A stretch of DNA of 64,000 bases from Mesobacillus boroniphilus (GCF_018424685.1 NZ_QTKX01000001.1:806001-870000); one strand, 5' to 3'. Counted from the stretch's first letter, positions 34,364-44,946 are shown. A program made the numbers and translations. The notes: generated by a model not told the origin, from the letters alone.

Positions 34364-34900
34364 TCAAGATACTGCACTAAATGCTGGAGGGTATTCAATT
34401 TTTCCAGGAATATCAGCTAAGGAACATATTTCTAATTCCAAAGCCATAAAAACCTCATCTGGCACAGGGAAAGGAGGTGCTATGTCAAATTGGCTGGCTG
34501 GAGAAAAGCCAAAGCGAGGGTAAAAATCAGGGTGTCCAAGAACGAAAACATGTTTATATCCCAAAGCTTTGCACACTCTTAAGCCTTCAGTTACGAGGGC
34601 TGACCCAATTCCGCTATTTTGATAGTCAGGCTTCACTGCCATTGGAGCAAGACCTAAAGTAGGGACAGTACCTTGCGCGGTAACAAGGTTGATGATACTA
34701 AAAAGGATATGTCCGATGATTTCGCCGTCACGATTAACTGCTACCAGGCTTAATTCAGGGATGAATTGTTCAGACCCCCTAATAAGTTCAACCAAACGGG
34801 CTTCATTTTCTCCTTTATCAAAAGCCAATAGATTTATTTCCCTAATTCCTGATAAATCGCTAGTATTTTCCGGGCGAATGATATAATTATCGCTTTTCAT
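34364..34900 (-). CDS. GNAT N-acetyltransferase, YhbS-like
   Basis: A 178-residue acetyltransferase of the COG3153 type: the IRPENTSDLSGIREINLLAF opening, MAVKPDYQNSGIGSALV acetyl-CoA motif and VLGHPDFYPRFGFSPA, the usual end of this subgroup. ATG 34900 with GGAGGG upstream is favoured. The start overlaps the preceding minus-strand gene by 14 bases, so they form one unit. Confidence 0.8.
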   Translation of the reverse strand: MKSDNYIIRPENTSDLSGIREINLLAFDKGENEARLVELIRGSEQFIPELSLVAVNRDGEIIGHILFSIINLVTAQGTVPTLGLAPMAVKPDYQNSGIGSALVTEGLRVCKALGYKHVFVLGHPDFYPRFGFSPASQFDIAPPFPVPDEVFMALELEICSLADIPGKIEYPPAFSAVS

Positions 34901-35420
34901 ATTTCTTGTATTCCCTCCATACCAGGTTTGATGTTCTAGAATCCGAATTGGTAAATTCACTATAATATCGTCTTTCACTTTCGCCAGGTATTGAGTCTAC
35001 TTCATTTAACAATGAAATAAGAAATTCTCTATCCTTGTTGATTCGTTTTTCGTTTTCCTTAGAGTCCTTGCCGCTCTTCATATTAATGGCTAATTGGCGA
35101 TATTGGTCTGTAAGGGAATCTAATACCGGGCCAATCATCGATATTTTTCCTGCCATCATATGATATTTTCTGCTTAAAAGAGTCAACTCTCCCAGATGAC
35201 TGGCAAAAGTGAATTCACCATCCTCTTCCTGCAATATCTTAATCCAAAGAGCTGGATCACCATCATTTTCAAGTGCAAATATTGAATCGCGTACAGTCCG
35301 CTGAAAATCAGATCCTATTTTCATCTCTAGGTCAGCGATTTTGTTATATTGATAAATAGAGAGAAAAATCAGTGCAGCGATAACGAAAATGCTTATGTAA
35401 GTTAAATTTTTTGAATCCAT
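34887..35420 (-). CDS. Membrane-anchored helical protein, unknown
   Basis: A 177-residue protein with one N-terminal span (about 6-22) and a long, mostly helical extracytoplasmic part ending in a very charged tail (REYKKYEKR). AAGGAGATGTTTT lies before ATG 35420. Its last codons overlap the GNAT start. No recognised family. Confidence 0.6.
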   Translation of the reverse strand: MDSKNLTYISIFVIAALIFLSIYQYNKIADLEMKIGSDFQRTVRDSIFALENDGDPALWIKILQEEDGEFTFASHLGELTLLSRKYHMMAGKISMIGPVLDSLTDQYRQLAINMKSGKDSKENEKRINKDREFLISLLNEVDSIPGESERRYYSEFTNSDSRTSNLVWREYKKYEKR

Positions 35421-35592
35421 AAAACATCTCCTTAGGAAAGTTTCTGAATTAATTTTAGCAGAAAATACCAAAAAAAGTGATCGGTTTTTTTTATCGAAAT
35501 TAATTCGTTTCAATTCTTTCACTTTGAGCACTATTTTCTGTTATGATAAAAGTTGGCTTTTTTGCCGGAATCAATTATTGAGGAGAACCTGA

Positions 35593-37521
35593 ATGACAAA
35601 TAAACTTCCATTTACCATTACCAAAAATGACACGTTCTTTGATTTATTAGGGGATTATATTGGTGATGTCTTTTACGATATATTGCCTGAAAAAGGCTAT
35701 GAGCTACGTGATGAACAAATTTATATGGCCTTCCAAGTGGAGCAGGCCTTCAAGAATAAAGGAATCGTTTTTGCCGAAGCAGGTGTGGGAACCGGTAAGA
35801 CTTTTGTCTATCTGATTTATGCGATTCTGTATGCGCGCTATATGGGAAAGCCTGCAATAGTATCTTGCTCGGATGAAACATTGATTGAACAGCTGGTAAA
35901 AGAGGGCGGAGATATCGAAAAGCTCGAAAAGGCATTGGGATTGAAGGTCGACGTCCGCCTGGCGAAAGCAAGAGAACAGTATGTTTGTGTGAAGAAGCTT
36001 GATGACCTGTCAAACACATCGAGCGATAAAGAAATCCTTGATGTCCATGACCAGCTGCCGGATTTCATCTTTGATGAAGGAATTTCATTAAATGCGTTCA
36101 CTCGCTATGGAGACCGAAAGGAATACCCGTGGGTCACGAATGAACAATGGTCCTCAATGGCCTGGGACCCTCTTCAGCAATGCTCAACATGCAGCTGGCG
36201 CCATCGATGCGGCCAGACTCTGAACCGTGATTACTATCGTCATGCCGGCGATTTGATTATTTGCTCCCATGACTTTTATATGGAGCATGTCTGGACGAAA
36301 GAATCCCGAAAACGAGAAGGGCAAATGCCATTGCTCCCAGAAGCAAGTACCGTGATTTTTGATGAGGGTCACTTGCTTGAGTTCGCAGCGCAAAAGGGAT
36401 TAACATACAGGTTCAACTCACAAACTTTGACAACTGTCCTGACCGGATATATGCACCAGGACGTCCGAGAGGAATCTCTTTATTTAATTGAGGATATAAT
36501 AGAGCTTCATGATGCCTGGTTTGACCTTTTGGCCGATAACTCTACAGCCGTTGAAGGTTCAAATCGGAAAGAAGTTGCAATGCTTCCTGAAATCAGGAAA
36601 ACAGCAGAAGTGCTGGAGAAAAAGGTTACCGATTTAATGGACCAACTAGTCTTTGACGCAGAAATGTTCCTGATTGACGAATACCATTTGAAAATCATGG
36701 AAGAATATCTCGAATTTTTTGCATATGGTCTTTCAATTTTCTTGAAGAATGATGAAGGAATTTTCTGGCTTGAAGAGAATGAAGTACAAACTTCACTTGT
36801 CATCATGCCACGTCTAGTTGAGGATATATTGAAAAAAGAAGTGTTTTCCCAAAACATCCCGTTTGTGTTTTCTTCAGCTACCTTGTCTCAAGCTGGAGAT
36901 TTCAGCTATATAGCGAAAAACCTAGGGATCGAGAAATACTCCTCGTTTACTGTAGCGTCCCCATTTGATTATGAAGAGCAAATGAAATTGGTGGCACACA
37001 TTGAGGATGAAGAAATGGTTAAATGGGCCCAAATAGGGGATGACCTTAGAAGCAGTAATGGCAGCTCGCTTGTTCTGTTCTCTTCTATGCAGGAAATGGA
37101 ACGATTCCGAGCATGGAGTGAAAAACAAGAATGGAGTTTTCCTATCCTGTTTGAAGGAGACCGTGAAATCAGTGAAACCGTAAAGGGATTCCAGAATGAT
37201 ATCGAAACTGTCCTATGTTCCTACAGTTTATGGGAAGGTTTGGACGTACCTGGAAAGTCACTGGTTCAAGTCATCATCTCGTCATTGCCGTTCCCGCCGC
37301 ATGACCCTGTATTCCAGGCGAAACGAAAGCATGCGGACCATCCAGCTGCTGAAGTGGATATACCTTATATGCTGCTTCGACTAAGACAGGGAATGGGCCG
37401 TTTGATAAGAAGCAACCAGGATAGCGGGACAGTGCATTTATGGCTTACCCAAAATCAAAAAGCTGAGTACTATGAAGAGTTAAAAGGTGTTCTGCCTGTT
37501 CAAGCTATTCAGTGGAAATAG
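35593..37521 (+). CDS. DinG/XPD-type ATP-dependent helicase (YpvA-like)
   Basis: A 642-residue superfamily 2 helicase. Walker A AGVGTGKT is at 63-70. Four cysteines (132, 197, 200, 206) are spaced as in the iron-sulphur domain of XPD/DinG enzymes. The DEGH box is at 257-260, and motif VI is QGMGRLIRS. It should unwind DNA 5'-3', resolving loops or damage structures. It lacks the N-terminal exonuclease of Gram-positive DinG, as in B. subtilis YpvA. GAGGAGAACCTGA precedes ATG 35593. Confidence 0.88.
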   Translation: MTNKLPFTITKNDTFFDLLGDYIGDVFYDILPEKGYELRDEQIYMAFQVEQAFKNKGIVFAEAGVGTGKTFVYLIYAILYARYMGKPAIVSCSDETLIEQLVKEGGDIEKLEKALGLKVDVRLAKAREQYVCVKKLDDLSNTSSDKEILDVHDQLPDFIFDEGISLNAFTRYGDRKEYPWVTNEQWSSMAWDPLQQCSTCSWRHRCGQTLNRDYYRHAGDLIICSHDFYMEHVWTKESRKREGQMPLLPEASTVIFDEGHLLEFAAQKGLTYRFNSQTLTTVLTGYMHQDVREESLYLIEDIIELHDAWFDLLADNSTAVEGSNRKEVAMLPEIRKTAEVLEKKVTDLMDQLVFDAEMFLIDEYHLKIMEEYLEFFAYGLSIFLKNDEGIFWLEENEVQTSLVIMPRLVEDILKKEVFSQNIPFVFSSATLSQAGDFSYIAKNLGIEKYSSFTVASPFDYEEQMKLVAHIEDEEMVKWAQIGDDLRSSNGSSLVLFSSMQEMERFRAWSEKQEWSFPILFEGDREISETVKGFQNDIETVLCSYSLWEGLDVPGKSLVQVIISSLPFPPHDPVFQAKRKHADHPAAEVDIPYMLLRLRQGMGRLIRSNQDSGTVHLWLTQNQKAEYYEELKGVLPVQAIQWK

Positions 37522-37524
37522 ACA

Positions 37525-37560
37525 AATCCCGAAAGGACTGAACCTTTCGGGATTTTTTTT
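37525..37560 (+). terminator. Terminator after the helicase gene
   Basis: AATCCCGAAAGG / CCTTTCGGGATT perfect stem with eight T residues. Confidence 0.92.
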
Positions 37561-37568
37561 GTTAAATA

Positions 37569-37775
37569 TTAGTCTCTGCAACCGCACTTTCTATGGCGGC
37601 GGCGGTCTCGATCGTCATCCCGATCATCCCGAGCGCCCGCTACTAAATCCTCGATTAAACAACGGCGCACAGCGCGGCAGAGGTCATCAAAATCAACAGT
37701 TGCCCTGACTCTGTCTCTGTCCCGGCTAGGGAAAAATACGCCTGCTACATCATTGTTATTACGATTGTATCCCAT
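37569..37775 (-). CDS. Small Asp/Arg-rich cysteine-containing protein
   Basis: A 68-residue protein: MGYNRNNNDVAGVFFPSRDR at the start, a central CRAVRRCLIEDLV helix and an Asp/Arg-repeat tail ending RKCGCRD. The composition resembles small spore-coat or crust proteins, but I do not recognise a family. AAAGGAG lies upstream of the ATG. Confidence 0.5.
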   Translation of the reverse strand: MGYNRNNNDVAGVFFPSRDRDRVRATVDFDDLCRAVRRCLIEDLVAGARDDRDDDRDRRRHRKCGCRD

Positions 37776-37943
37776 TAGAAACTCAACTCCTTTCCATCAT
37801 GAAAGATACTTACAGAATATCTTATGTGGAAATGGACAAGTTGTTAGGGTCTCTACCTATTTATTTCATAAATGTGCTAGTCTCCTATAAGTGCAGATAA
37901 AAAAGTTTAATAGATAAAAAAAAAGCAAGCGAGTCCGCTTGCT

Positions 37944-38567
37944 TTAATGCATATGCCGGTATACACCGATGACTTTACCAAGTATGGATACGTTACGAAG
38001 GATGATTGGATCCATAGTAGAGTTTTCCGGCTGTAGCCTGAAATAATCCTTTTCCTTGAAGAAACGCTTAACTGTTGCTTCATCATCTTCTGTCATCGCT
38101 ACAACAATGTCTCCGTTATTAGCCGTTTTTTGCTGTTTAACAATTACATAGTCGCCATCGAGGATGCCTGCTTCAATCATACTGTCACCCATGATTTCCA
38201 GCATGAAAACCTGCTCATCATGTGGAACAAGGCGGTCTGGAAGAGGGAAGTACTCTTCTACATTTTCAATGGCCGTAATCGGCATACCGGCTGTTACTTT
38301 ACCAACAACAGGTACATTCACCACATTATATTTAGGGATGCGGCTTTCATCTTCTATTTCCAGAATTTCTATTGCACGCGGCTTGGTGGGATCGCGTCGA
38401 ATCAAGCCTTTGCTCTCAAGCCTTGCAAGGTGTCCATGCACAGTGGAGCTTGAAGCAAGTCCGACAGCTTCGCCTATTTCGCGTACGGATGGTGGATACC
38501 CTTTTTTCTTGACTTCGCCTTTTATGAATTCAAATATATCTTGTTGCCGCTTAGATAACTTTGTCAT
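37944..38567 (-). CDS. lexA: LexA SOS repressor
   Basis: A 207-residue LexA. The winged helix-turn-helix has [13 protein letters not shown] and [17 protein letters not shown]. The self-cleavage site is Ala93-Gly94 in VTAGMP, with Ser129 in MGDSM and Lys167 in TVKRFF as the catalytic dyad. It represses DNA-damage genes until RecA triggers cleavage. GAGGTG favours ATG 38567 over GTG 38573. It is divergent from yneA across a region with three LexA boxes, the arrangement known in B. subtilis. Confidence 0.97.
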   Translation of the reverse strand: MTKLSKRQQDIFEFIKGEVKKKGYPPSVREIGEAVGLASSSTVHGHLARLESKGLIRRDPTKPRAIEILEIEDESRIPKYNVVNVPVVGKVTAGMPITAIENVEEYFPLPDRLVPHDEQVFMLEIMGDSMIEAGILDGDYVIVKQQKTANNGDIVVAMTEDDEATVKRFFKEKDYFRLQPENSTMDPIILRNVSILGKVIGVYRHMH

Positions 38568-38624
38568 ATTCACGCACCTCGTATATTTTCTTGTCCTAAT
38601 TATACCATGTCTTTTCTACAGATA

Positions 38625-38705
38625 CAAACATAAGTTCGAATTTTTGAGTTGACACGAAACAAATGTTCGATTTATAATAAAATTAATTAATCGAACATAC
38701 ATTCG
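38625..38705. promoter_or_regulatory. Three LexA boxes and the yneA promoter
   Basis: Sites: CAAACATAAGTTCG (38625-38638, one mismatch), GAAACAAATGTTCG (38656-38669, full match to CGAAC-N4-GTTYC on the minus strand) and CGAACATACATTCG (38692-38705, one mismatch). The yneA promoter TTGACA (38649-38654) and TATAAT (38673-38678), spaced 18 bp, encloses the middle box. Confidence 0.88.
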
Positions 38706-38721
38706 TTAAGGGGTGCCGTAA

Positions 38722-39036
38722 ATGAAAAAACTATGGGAAAACTATTCATATGCAATGATTCTGCTTGCTGTCAGCTTAATCTTTTCATTCGTAGCAAAAG
38801 CTCATTTAAATAACGAAGATGCATACATAACTGTTACTATAGAAGAAGGACAATCACTATGGGAGATTGCTGAAACATTTGCCAGTGAACATAATCTTTC
38901 TGAAAATGAATTCGTTAGCTGGGTAGAAAAGGAAAACGGAATTATTGGGGAAATGGTATTTCCGGGAGATGAGCTGGTAATCCCTGTTATAGCGGAACAG
39001 GTTGAACCTACTCAGATCGCGGGAGCGGAAAGATAG
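38722..39036 (+). CDS. yneA: Cell division suppressor YneA
   Basis: A 104-residue SOS-induced division inhibitor with one N-terminal membrane span (about 9-27) and an extracellular LysM domain: TVTIEEGQSLWEIAETFAS through PGDELVIPV. YneA delays septation during DNA repair. AAGGGGTG precedes ATG 38722. It is followed by yneB and ynzC as in B. subtilis. Confidence 0.93.
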   Translation: MKKLWENYSYAMILLAVSLIFSFVAKAHLNNEDAYITVTIEEGQSLWEIAETFASEHNLSENEFVSWVEKENGIIGEMVFPGDELVIPVIAEQVEPTQIAGAER

Positions 39037-39051
39037 ATTGGAATGGAATAA

Positions 39052-39705
<654 letters not shown>

Positions 39706-39783
39706 AGAAGCTCTATTCTTGTAAAATCGCTAAAATTTTAGTAAGATGACATTTGACGTAATTTTTTACAAAGGAGCTTTACA

Positions 39784-40017
39784 ATGCTATCAAGTGATAA
39801 AATTGCTAGAATTAATGAACTGGCAAGGAAAGCAAAATCATCTAAGTTGACCGAAGAAGAAGCAAAGGAACAGACGAAGCTACGCGCGGAATATCTACAG
39901 TCTTTCCGGTCTTCTATGCTTAATACACTTAAAGGTGTTACCATTGTGGATCCTGAAGGCAACGATGTTACGCCTGAAAAGCTTAAGGAAGAAAAAACGA
40001 AGAATAAGCTTCATTAA
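39784..40017 (+). CDS. ynzC: DUF896 family protein YnzC
   Basis: A 77-residue helical protein with the DUF896 signature: [20 protein letters not shown], then [15 protein letters not shown]. subtilis YnzC is a helical hairpin of unknown function encoded in the SOS yneA operon. AAAGGAGC precedes ATG 39784. Confidence 0.92.
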   Translation: MLSSDKIARINELARKAKSSKLTEEEAKEQTKLRAEYLQSFRSSMLNTLKGVTIVDPEGNDVTPEKLKEEKTKNKLH

Positions 40018-40031
40018 ATATATGCTAATTT

Positions 40032-40065
40032 GGAATACATGCGATATGTATTCCATTTTTATTTT
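40032..40065 (+). terminator. Terminator after ynzC
   Basis: GGAATACA / TGTATTCC stem followed by ATTTTTATTTTG. The remaining gap to tkt (40066-40390) is A/T-rich; a TATAAT at about 40340 is the likely tkt -10 box, and nothing else is supportable. Confidence 0.75.
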
Positions 40066-40403
40066 GTTTAATATGATAAAAAAACTAGTTTTTCTATACT
40101 GAAGAGCAGAGAAATTAACTATATGGTAAAAGAAGATTGTTTTATCTTTCTATATATGTGGAATCAAAATTAGGCAGGGTGTTAAGGTAGTTCTGGCTTC
40201 GAACTACTATTATAGAAATTCTATGATATTGCTTATTGATTTTCACCCACAATAGGGTGCATTTACATAACAACTGCAAGTTTGTGTCAAAATAAATAAC
40301 AATACGGCCTTTTCTGTCTCCTTCAGGCACAATTTGTTGTATAATAATTTCTCTCGCTATAATATTAAGGATGTAGCTAGTACCTATAGAAAGGATGTAT
40401 TTA

Positions 40404-42413
40404 ATGTTTAAAGAAATTGATATGCTTTCAATTGATTCCATTCGTACCTTATCAATTGATGCAATTGAAAAGGCAAATTCCGGCCACCCAGGCATGCCGA
40501 TGGGGGCAGCTCCAATGGCTTACACATTGTGGACTCGTTACATGAATATCAACCCTAAGAACCCAGAATGGTTTAACCGTGACCGTTTTGTATTGTCTGC
40601 TGGACATGGTTCAATGTTGCTATACAGCTTGCTGCACCTTGCAGGTTATGATTTAACAATGGATGATATTAAACAGTTCCGCCAGTGGGGAAGTAAGACT
40701 CCAGGACACCCTGAGTTTGGCCACACTGCTGGTGTAGACGCAACAACTGGACCGCTTGGCCAGGGAATTGCCATGGCAGTCGGTATGGCAATGGCTGAAC
40801 GTCACCTTGCTGCTGTCTACAACAAGGAAAATTATAACCTCGTTGATCACTATACATACAGCATTTGCGGTGATGGCGATCTAATGGAGGGTGTATCTGC
40901 TGAAGCGGCATCACTGGCAGCCCACCTGAAGCTTGGCAGAATGATCGTTCTTTATGATTCAAATGATATTTCTTTGGATGGCGATCTCGATAAGTCATTC
41001 TCCGAAAGTGTTGAAGGACGCTTCAAGTCATATGGCTGGCAATACATTCGCGTCGAAGACGGCAACAACCTTGAAGAAATCGCAAAAGCAATTGAAGAAG
41101 CGAAAACGGATGAAGACCGTCCAACAATGATTGAAGTCAAGACGATCATCGGATATGGTTCACCTAACCTTTCTGGTAAATCAGATGTTCACGGTGCTCC
41201 ACTTGGTGCTGATGAATTGAAGCTTACTAAGGAAGCTTATAAGTGGACTTTTGAAGAAGACTTCCATGTGCCAGGAGAAGTTTATGATCACTTCAAACAG
41301 CAAATCGCTGACAAAGGTGAACAAACAGAACAGGCTTGGAACGAGCTGTTTGAAAAATATAAGAGTGAATATCCTGAGCTAGGAGCCCAGCTTGAAAAAG
41401 CCATGAAGGGTGAATTAGTTGAAGGATGGGATAAAGACATCCCTGTATACGAAGAAGGAAAGAGCCTTGCGAGCCGTGCTTCATCTGGAGAAGCACTTAA
41501 TGAAATCGCCAAAAACCTTCCTTACTTGATTGGTGGATCGGCTGACCTTGCAGGCTCAAACAAAACCATGATCAAGGGGTCAGGTGACTTCTTCCCGGGT
41601 TCATTTGAAGGCCGCAACATTTGGTTCGGTGTTCGTGAATTCGCTATGGGTGCTGCGATGAACGGTATGGCGCTTCACGGTGGAGTAAAGGTATTTGGTG
41701 GAACATTCTTCGTGTTCTCCGACTACTTAAAGCCAGCAATCAGACTTGCTGCACTAATGGGCTTGCCTGTAACATACGTATTCACACACGATAGCATTGC
41801 AGTAGGGGAAGATGGTCCTACACACGAACCAGTTGAGCAGCTTGCGGGACTTCGCGCTATGCCGAACCTGTCAGTTATCCGTCCTGCAGATGGAAACGAA
41901 ACAGCGGCAGCATGGAAGCTTTCAATTGAATCATCTAAGACGCCTACAGCTCTTGTGTTGACTCGCCAAAATCTGCCGACAATCAAAAATACTGATAAGA
42001 ACGCGTACGAAGGCGTATCTAAAGGTGCTTACGTTATTTCTCCAGCTGGAAAAGAAAATGCAGATGCATTGCTTCTTGCAGCAGGTTCAGAAGTCGGCCT
42101 TGCAGTGAAAGCACAAGAGGCTCTAGCATCTGAAGGCATCGAAGTTGCAGTTGTGAGCATGCCTTCATGGGATCGCTTTGAACAGCAGTCTAAGGAATAT
42201 AAAGAAAGTGTTATTCCTAAGTCTGTCAAGAAGCGCTTAGGAATCGAAATGGGCTCTTCACTTGGCTGGCACCGTTATGTTGGTGACGAGGGTGAAGTAC
42301 TTGCGATCGATACATTTGGTGCATCAGCTCCAGGAGAAAAGATTTTGGAAGAGTACGGTTTCTCCGTTAACAATGTAGTCGCTCGCGTAAAAGCATTGAT
42401 TGAGCAAAACTAA
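40404..42413 (+). CDS. tkt: Transketolase
   Basis: A 669-residue ThDP enzyme of the non-oxidative pentose phosphate pathway. [18 protein letters not shown] opens the pyrimidine domain, [15 protein letters not shown] is the ThDP motif, HGAPLGADE and the [15 protein letters not shown] block carry active-site histidines, and GASAPG is near the C terminus. It closely follows B. subtilis Tkt throughout. ATG 40404 follows AAAGGATG; ATG 40395 and 40425 are less likely. Its position after ynzC is conserved. Confidence 0.97.
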   Translation: MFKEIDMLSIDSIRTLSIDAIEKANSGHPGMPMGAAPMAYTLWTRYMNINPKNPEWFNRDRFVLSAGHGSMLLYSLLHLAGYDLTMDDIKQFRQWGSKTPGHPEFGHTAGVDATTGPLGQGIAMAVGMAMAERHLAAVYNKENYNLVDHYTYSICGDGDLMEGVSAEAASLAAHLKLGRMIVLYDSNDISLDGDLDKSFSESVEGRFKSYGWQYIRVEDGNNLEEIAKAIEEAKTDEDRPTMIEVKTIIGYGSPNLSGKSDVHGAPLGADELKLTKEAYKWTFEEDFHVPGEVYDHFKQQIADKGEQTEQAWNELFEKYKSEYPELGAQLEKAMKGELVEGWDKDIPVYEEGKSLASRASSGEALNEIAKNLPYLIGGSADLAGSNKTMIKGSGDFFPGSFEGRNIWFGVREFAMGAAMNGMALHGGVKVFGGTFFVFSDYLKPAIRLAALMGLPVTYVFTHDSIAVGEDGPTHEPVEQLAGLRAMPNLSVIRPADGNETAAAWKLSIESSKTPTALVLTRQNLPTIKNTDKNAYEGVSKGAYVISPAGKENADALLLAAGSEVGLAVKAQEALASEGIEVAVVSMPSWDRFEQQSKEYKESVIPKSVKKRLGIEMGSSLGWHRYVGDEGEVLAIDTFGASAPGEKILEEYGFSVNNVVARVKALIEQN

Positions 42414-42428
42414 TATTCATTTTAAATG

Positions 42429-42467
42429 ACGAGTATGGGATTGGATTCCGTACTCGTTTTTTTGTTT
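42429..42467 (+). terminator. Terminator after tkt
   Basis: ACGAGTA / TACTCGT stem with a T-rich tail. Confidence 0.85.
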
Positions 42468-42565
42468 TTTACATAAGGAAGAGCAGTTTCCGTTTTAATT
42501 AATCGATTGTTTTCCCTAGTATTAGCCGCCTGCTGAAGGGAGTAAATGATAAAAAAATTTAAAAT

Positions 42566-42595
42566 TGCAACCTAATCGGTGTTTTTGTCGCCTAT
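42566..42595 (+). promoter_or_regulatory. Candidate autoregulatory ECF promoter
   Basis: TGCAACC and, after 17 bp from the AAC, CGCCTAT; this approximates the AAC-N16/17-CGTC pattern and lies 31 bp upstream of the sigma factor start. Confidence 0.5.
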
Positions 42596-42625
42596 CATAT
42601 AGAAATAATCAAGGAGGTGCTGCTG

Positions 42626-43177
42626 ATGGATCGGTCGGAGCTAATTCAAAGGATTCGCAATGGAGAGGATTCTGCATTTGCTGAACTTGTAAATCCACTA
42701 ATAGAAAAGAGCTACAGGACGAGTTACAGTATTGTCAGGTCTAAGGAGCAGGCGGAGGAAGTTGTCCAGAATGCAATGATTGAAGCATATCAAAATATAA
42801 TGGCCGGAAAAGAAATCACCTATTTTACAACTTGGTTTTATAAGTTGGTTTCTCATCGCTCCATTGATTTTTTAAGGAAAAATGGAAGATTAAAAGAGAC
42901 TATGGGCGAGTTGGAATACATAAAGGACAGGAGAGAAGTTCTTGATACGGTCATACGAGAGGAAACCGACCTTGAAATAAAACAGGGAATAGATTCCCTT
43001 AAGAACGCTGATTACCGGAATATCCTTCTCCTTTATTATTATCAGGATTTTTCTATCCAGGAGGTTAGCGAAATGCTCGGAATAAAGACTTCAACTGTGA
43101 AATCCCATCTGCGACGAGCAAGGCATGCATTAAAGGAAAAGTTGTTGGAAAGTCAAATCATAGGGGTGAATGTGTAA
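42626..43177 (+). CDS. ECF-type sigma factor
   Basis: A 183-residue sigma-70 family protein. Region 2 is EQAEEVVQNAMIEAYQNI with TTWFYKLVSHRSIDFLRKNG. Region 4 is NILLLYYYQDFSIQEVSEML followed by STVKSHLRRARHALKEKL. AAGGAGG places the start at ATG 42626 rather than GTG 42617. Its stop overlaps the start of the probable anti-sigma gene. The pair sits in the interval between tkt and sirA, which is empty of such genes in B. subtilis, so it is accessory. Confidence 0.87.
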   Translation: MDRSELIQRIRNGEDSAFAELVNPLIEKSYRTSYSIVRSKEQAEEVVQNAMIEAYQNIMAGKEITYFTTWFYKLVSHRSIDFLRKNGRLKETMGELEYIKDRREVLDTVIREETDLEIKQGIDSLKNADYRNILLLYYYQDFSIQEVSEMLGIKTSTVKSHLRRARHALKEKLLESQIIGVNV

Positions 43178-44199
43178 TGAAGTTGGACGACGTAATAAAA
43201 AAAGAGATAGAAGAGGATATGAAGAAAATTCAGGCTCCATCTTCACTTTATGATTTTGCAAAGAATATTAAGAATGAAGTGAATTCTGAAGAAAAACCTG
43301 TATTAAAGAGAAGGTTCACAAAAGAATCTCAATTCGTTGCAGCGGCTGTTATTGGATTTGGTGTTATAACAGCATCAGCCTTCTTTAATCCGTCAGTTGC
43401 AGAAATGGCATCGAAAATTCCGTATCTAGGACAGGTATTTAAGTCTAAATCTATAGATGTCATGCTATGGGAAGCGTTAGAAAAAGAAGGCTATCAAAAG
43501 TTTTCGCTCGGTATGACTCCAGGAGAAGTTGTGAAAATCGAGGTATTGGTAGAAGGTTCTGAAACAGATGCAGATCGTGAACGGGAAAACATCACCGGCA
43601 TTGCAAAAGAGGTTCTTCATAGTAAAGGATACGACTCCTACGAAATCAAAGTAGGATCTTATAAACCAGAATATATACCCCTGACAGAAGAAGAAATTAA
43701 GATGGAAGAGCTTGGCGGTAAGCTTGATGAGGAGCTCAAAAAGGCGGGCTATAAGATTATCAATGTCAATCCTTTTAATGAAACGATTGAAGTAGCCATC
43801 CCAATGACTGAAAAAAGAAGTGAAGAAATTTTAAAAGCCACCCGCAGCCTTGCAAAAGCGAATGGTTCTGAAAAAGAAGTGGAAGTAACAAAAGTCGACC
43901 TCGAGAAAAAAGAACGCGAAGGTTTATGGATGGATTATTTAAGAAGCATCCACGAGGGACTTGCGCTGAAAAAAGAGTATAAGGTCTCTGGTTATGGATA
44001 TTCATATAAACAAAATACATTAAAAATGATCATTAAAACAAGCATGAAACCAGGGGATGGAAAATCCGAAGAGACAGTTCGAAAAATAAGGACTGAAATC
44101 ACTCAGTTTATTGAAAGTGAGAGAAAGAATTCAGTAGTTAAAGATGATGAATATGAGATTGTCATCAGGGATAAAAGTGGGAATGACTTTCCATTTTAA
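43177..44199 (+). CDS. Probable membrane-bound anti-sigma factor, DUF4030-like
   Basis: A 340-residue protein: a short cytoplasmic N terminus (about 55 residues, likely sigma-binding), one membrane span (about 50-68, FVAAAVIGFGVITASAFF), then an extracellular part with AEMASKIPYLGQVFKS and two repeated ferredoxin-like units. It has no zinc motif. The DUF4030 name is my best match and is tentative. Overlap with the sigma factor stop supports the partnership. Confidence 0.7.
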   Translation: MKLDDVIKKEIEEDMKKIQAPSSLYDFAKNIKNEVNSEEKPVLKRRFTKESQFVAAAVIGFGVITASAFFNPSVAEMASKIPYLGQVFKSKSIDVMLWEALEKEGYQKFSLGMTPGEVVKIEVLVEGSETDADRERENITGIAKEVLHSKGYDSYEIKVGSYKPEYIPLTEEEIKMEELGGKLDEELKKAGYKIINVNPFNETIEVAIPMTEKRSEEILKATRSLAKANGSEKEVEVTKVDLEKKEREGLWMDYLRSIHEGLALKKEYKVSGYGYSYKQNTLKMIIKTSMKPGDGKSEETVRKIRTEITQFIESERKNSVVKDDEYEIVIRDKSGNDFPF

Positions 44200-44240
44200 T
44201 GTATTAGAAGGCTACTTAACATCATAAAGAAATTGATTTT

Positions 44241-44270
44241 AAAAAGCGGGGCAATACTCCGCTTTTTTTG
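44241..44270 (+). terminator. Terminator after the second sigma/anti-sigma operon
   Basis: AAAAAGCGG / CCGCTTTTTTT stem and T run. Confidence 0.82.
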
Positions 44271-44351
44271 TATAAAGCCAGGTTAATTTCTCATCCAAGA
44301 GGAAAAGATAGATTATTGTTTTGTAATGTAAAATGTGGTAAAATATATATG

Positions 44352-44365
44352 AGAACAAATGTTCT
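44352..44365. promoter_or_regulatory. Candidate LexA box upstream of the VOC gene
   Basis: AGAACAAATGTTCT is a perfect palindrome with the GAAC-N4-GTTC core of the Bacillus SOS box. It lies just downstream of a GGTAAAATA -10-like sequence and 22 bp before the VOC start codon. Confidence 0.5.
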
Positions 44366-44387
44366 ATTTTGAAGAAGGGGTGTCGAC

Positions 44388-44813
44388 ATGATAATAGGGA
44401 TTGTTCCTTATCTAGTAACAAATGGAAATGGCCAGGAGGCAGTGGAGTTTTATAAAAACGCATTTGGTGCAGAGGTCATCAGTTTGCAAACATTTGGGGA
44501 GATGCCTCCCAATCCAGAGTATCCGCTACCTGAAGAAGCAAAAGATCGGGTCCTTAATGCTCAATTAAAAATTGGCAACGCCAGTTTAATGTTATCGGAT
44601 ACTTTTCCTGGCCATCCATATCAGCTTGGATCCCAGGTAACAATCGCAATTTTGGTAAATGATGTAGCAGAAGCAAAAGAAATTTTTGAAAAGCTGCAGG
44701 TGGATGGAAAGGTTACAATGCCTATGCAGGAAACCTTCTGGAGCCCTGCTTATGGCCAGGTAACTGATAAATTTGGCGTGGGGTGGCAACTGTCAACAGA
44801 GAGTGAAAAATAA
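44388..44813 (+). CDS. VOC superfamily protein, PhnB-like
   Basis: A 141-residue vicinal-oxygen-chelate protein of the PhnB/3-demethylubiquinone-methyltransferase-like type: IVPYLVTNGNGQEAVEFYKN, RVLNAQLKIGNASLMLSD and the terminal TDKFGVGWQLS. These proteins bind metal or small ligands and are related to bleomycin-binding resistance proteins; function is not established. GAAGGGGTG precedes ATG 44388. Confidence 0.8.
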   Translation: MIIGIVPYLVTNGNGQEAVEFYKNAFGAEVISLQTFGEMPPNPEYPLPEEAKDRVLNAQLKIGNASLMLSDTFPGHPYQLGSQVTIAILVNDVAEAKEIFEKLQVDGKVTMPMQETFWSPAYGQVTDKFGVGWQLSTESEK

Positions 44814-44817
44814 ATTT

Positions 44818-44852
44818 CAAAGGCCAGACTTTTCCGTGTAGTCTGGCCTTTG
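44818..44852. terminator. Terminator after the VOC gene
   Basis: CAAAGGCCAGACT / AGTCTGGCCTTTG perfect 13-bp stem. Confidence 0.75.
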
Positions 44853-44946
44853 AATCATAATGAATCACGAATAACTCCAAGCCTTCTTGTTCATTGAATT
44901 TTTTGCGTGAAGCTGTATGATGTTTAATAGCTTCTAATCCACTCAT
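44853..44946 (-). pseudogene. Remnant of a minus-strand gene
   Basis: AAAGGATG precedes an ATG at 44946 that opens MSGLEAIKHHTASRKKFNEQ and continues for about 32 residues (to VIHYDS) before running into the VOC terminator and the antisense of the VOC gene. The good ribosome site and start suggest a truncated gene. The gap 44947-45150 shows only A/T-rich sequence. Confidence 0.35.

Noticed and set aside
40142..40495. A 117-codon minus-strand frame upstream of tkt
   Set aside because: It overlaps the tkt promoter and 5' end, and has no ribosome site or family features.
44722..44852. Continuation of the minus-strand frame MSGLEAIKHH into the VOC gene
   Set aside because: This part is antisense to a well-supported gene and its terminator; only the first 32 codons look genuine.
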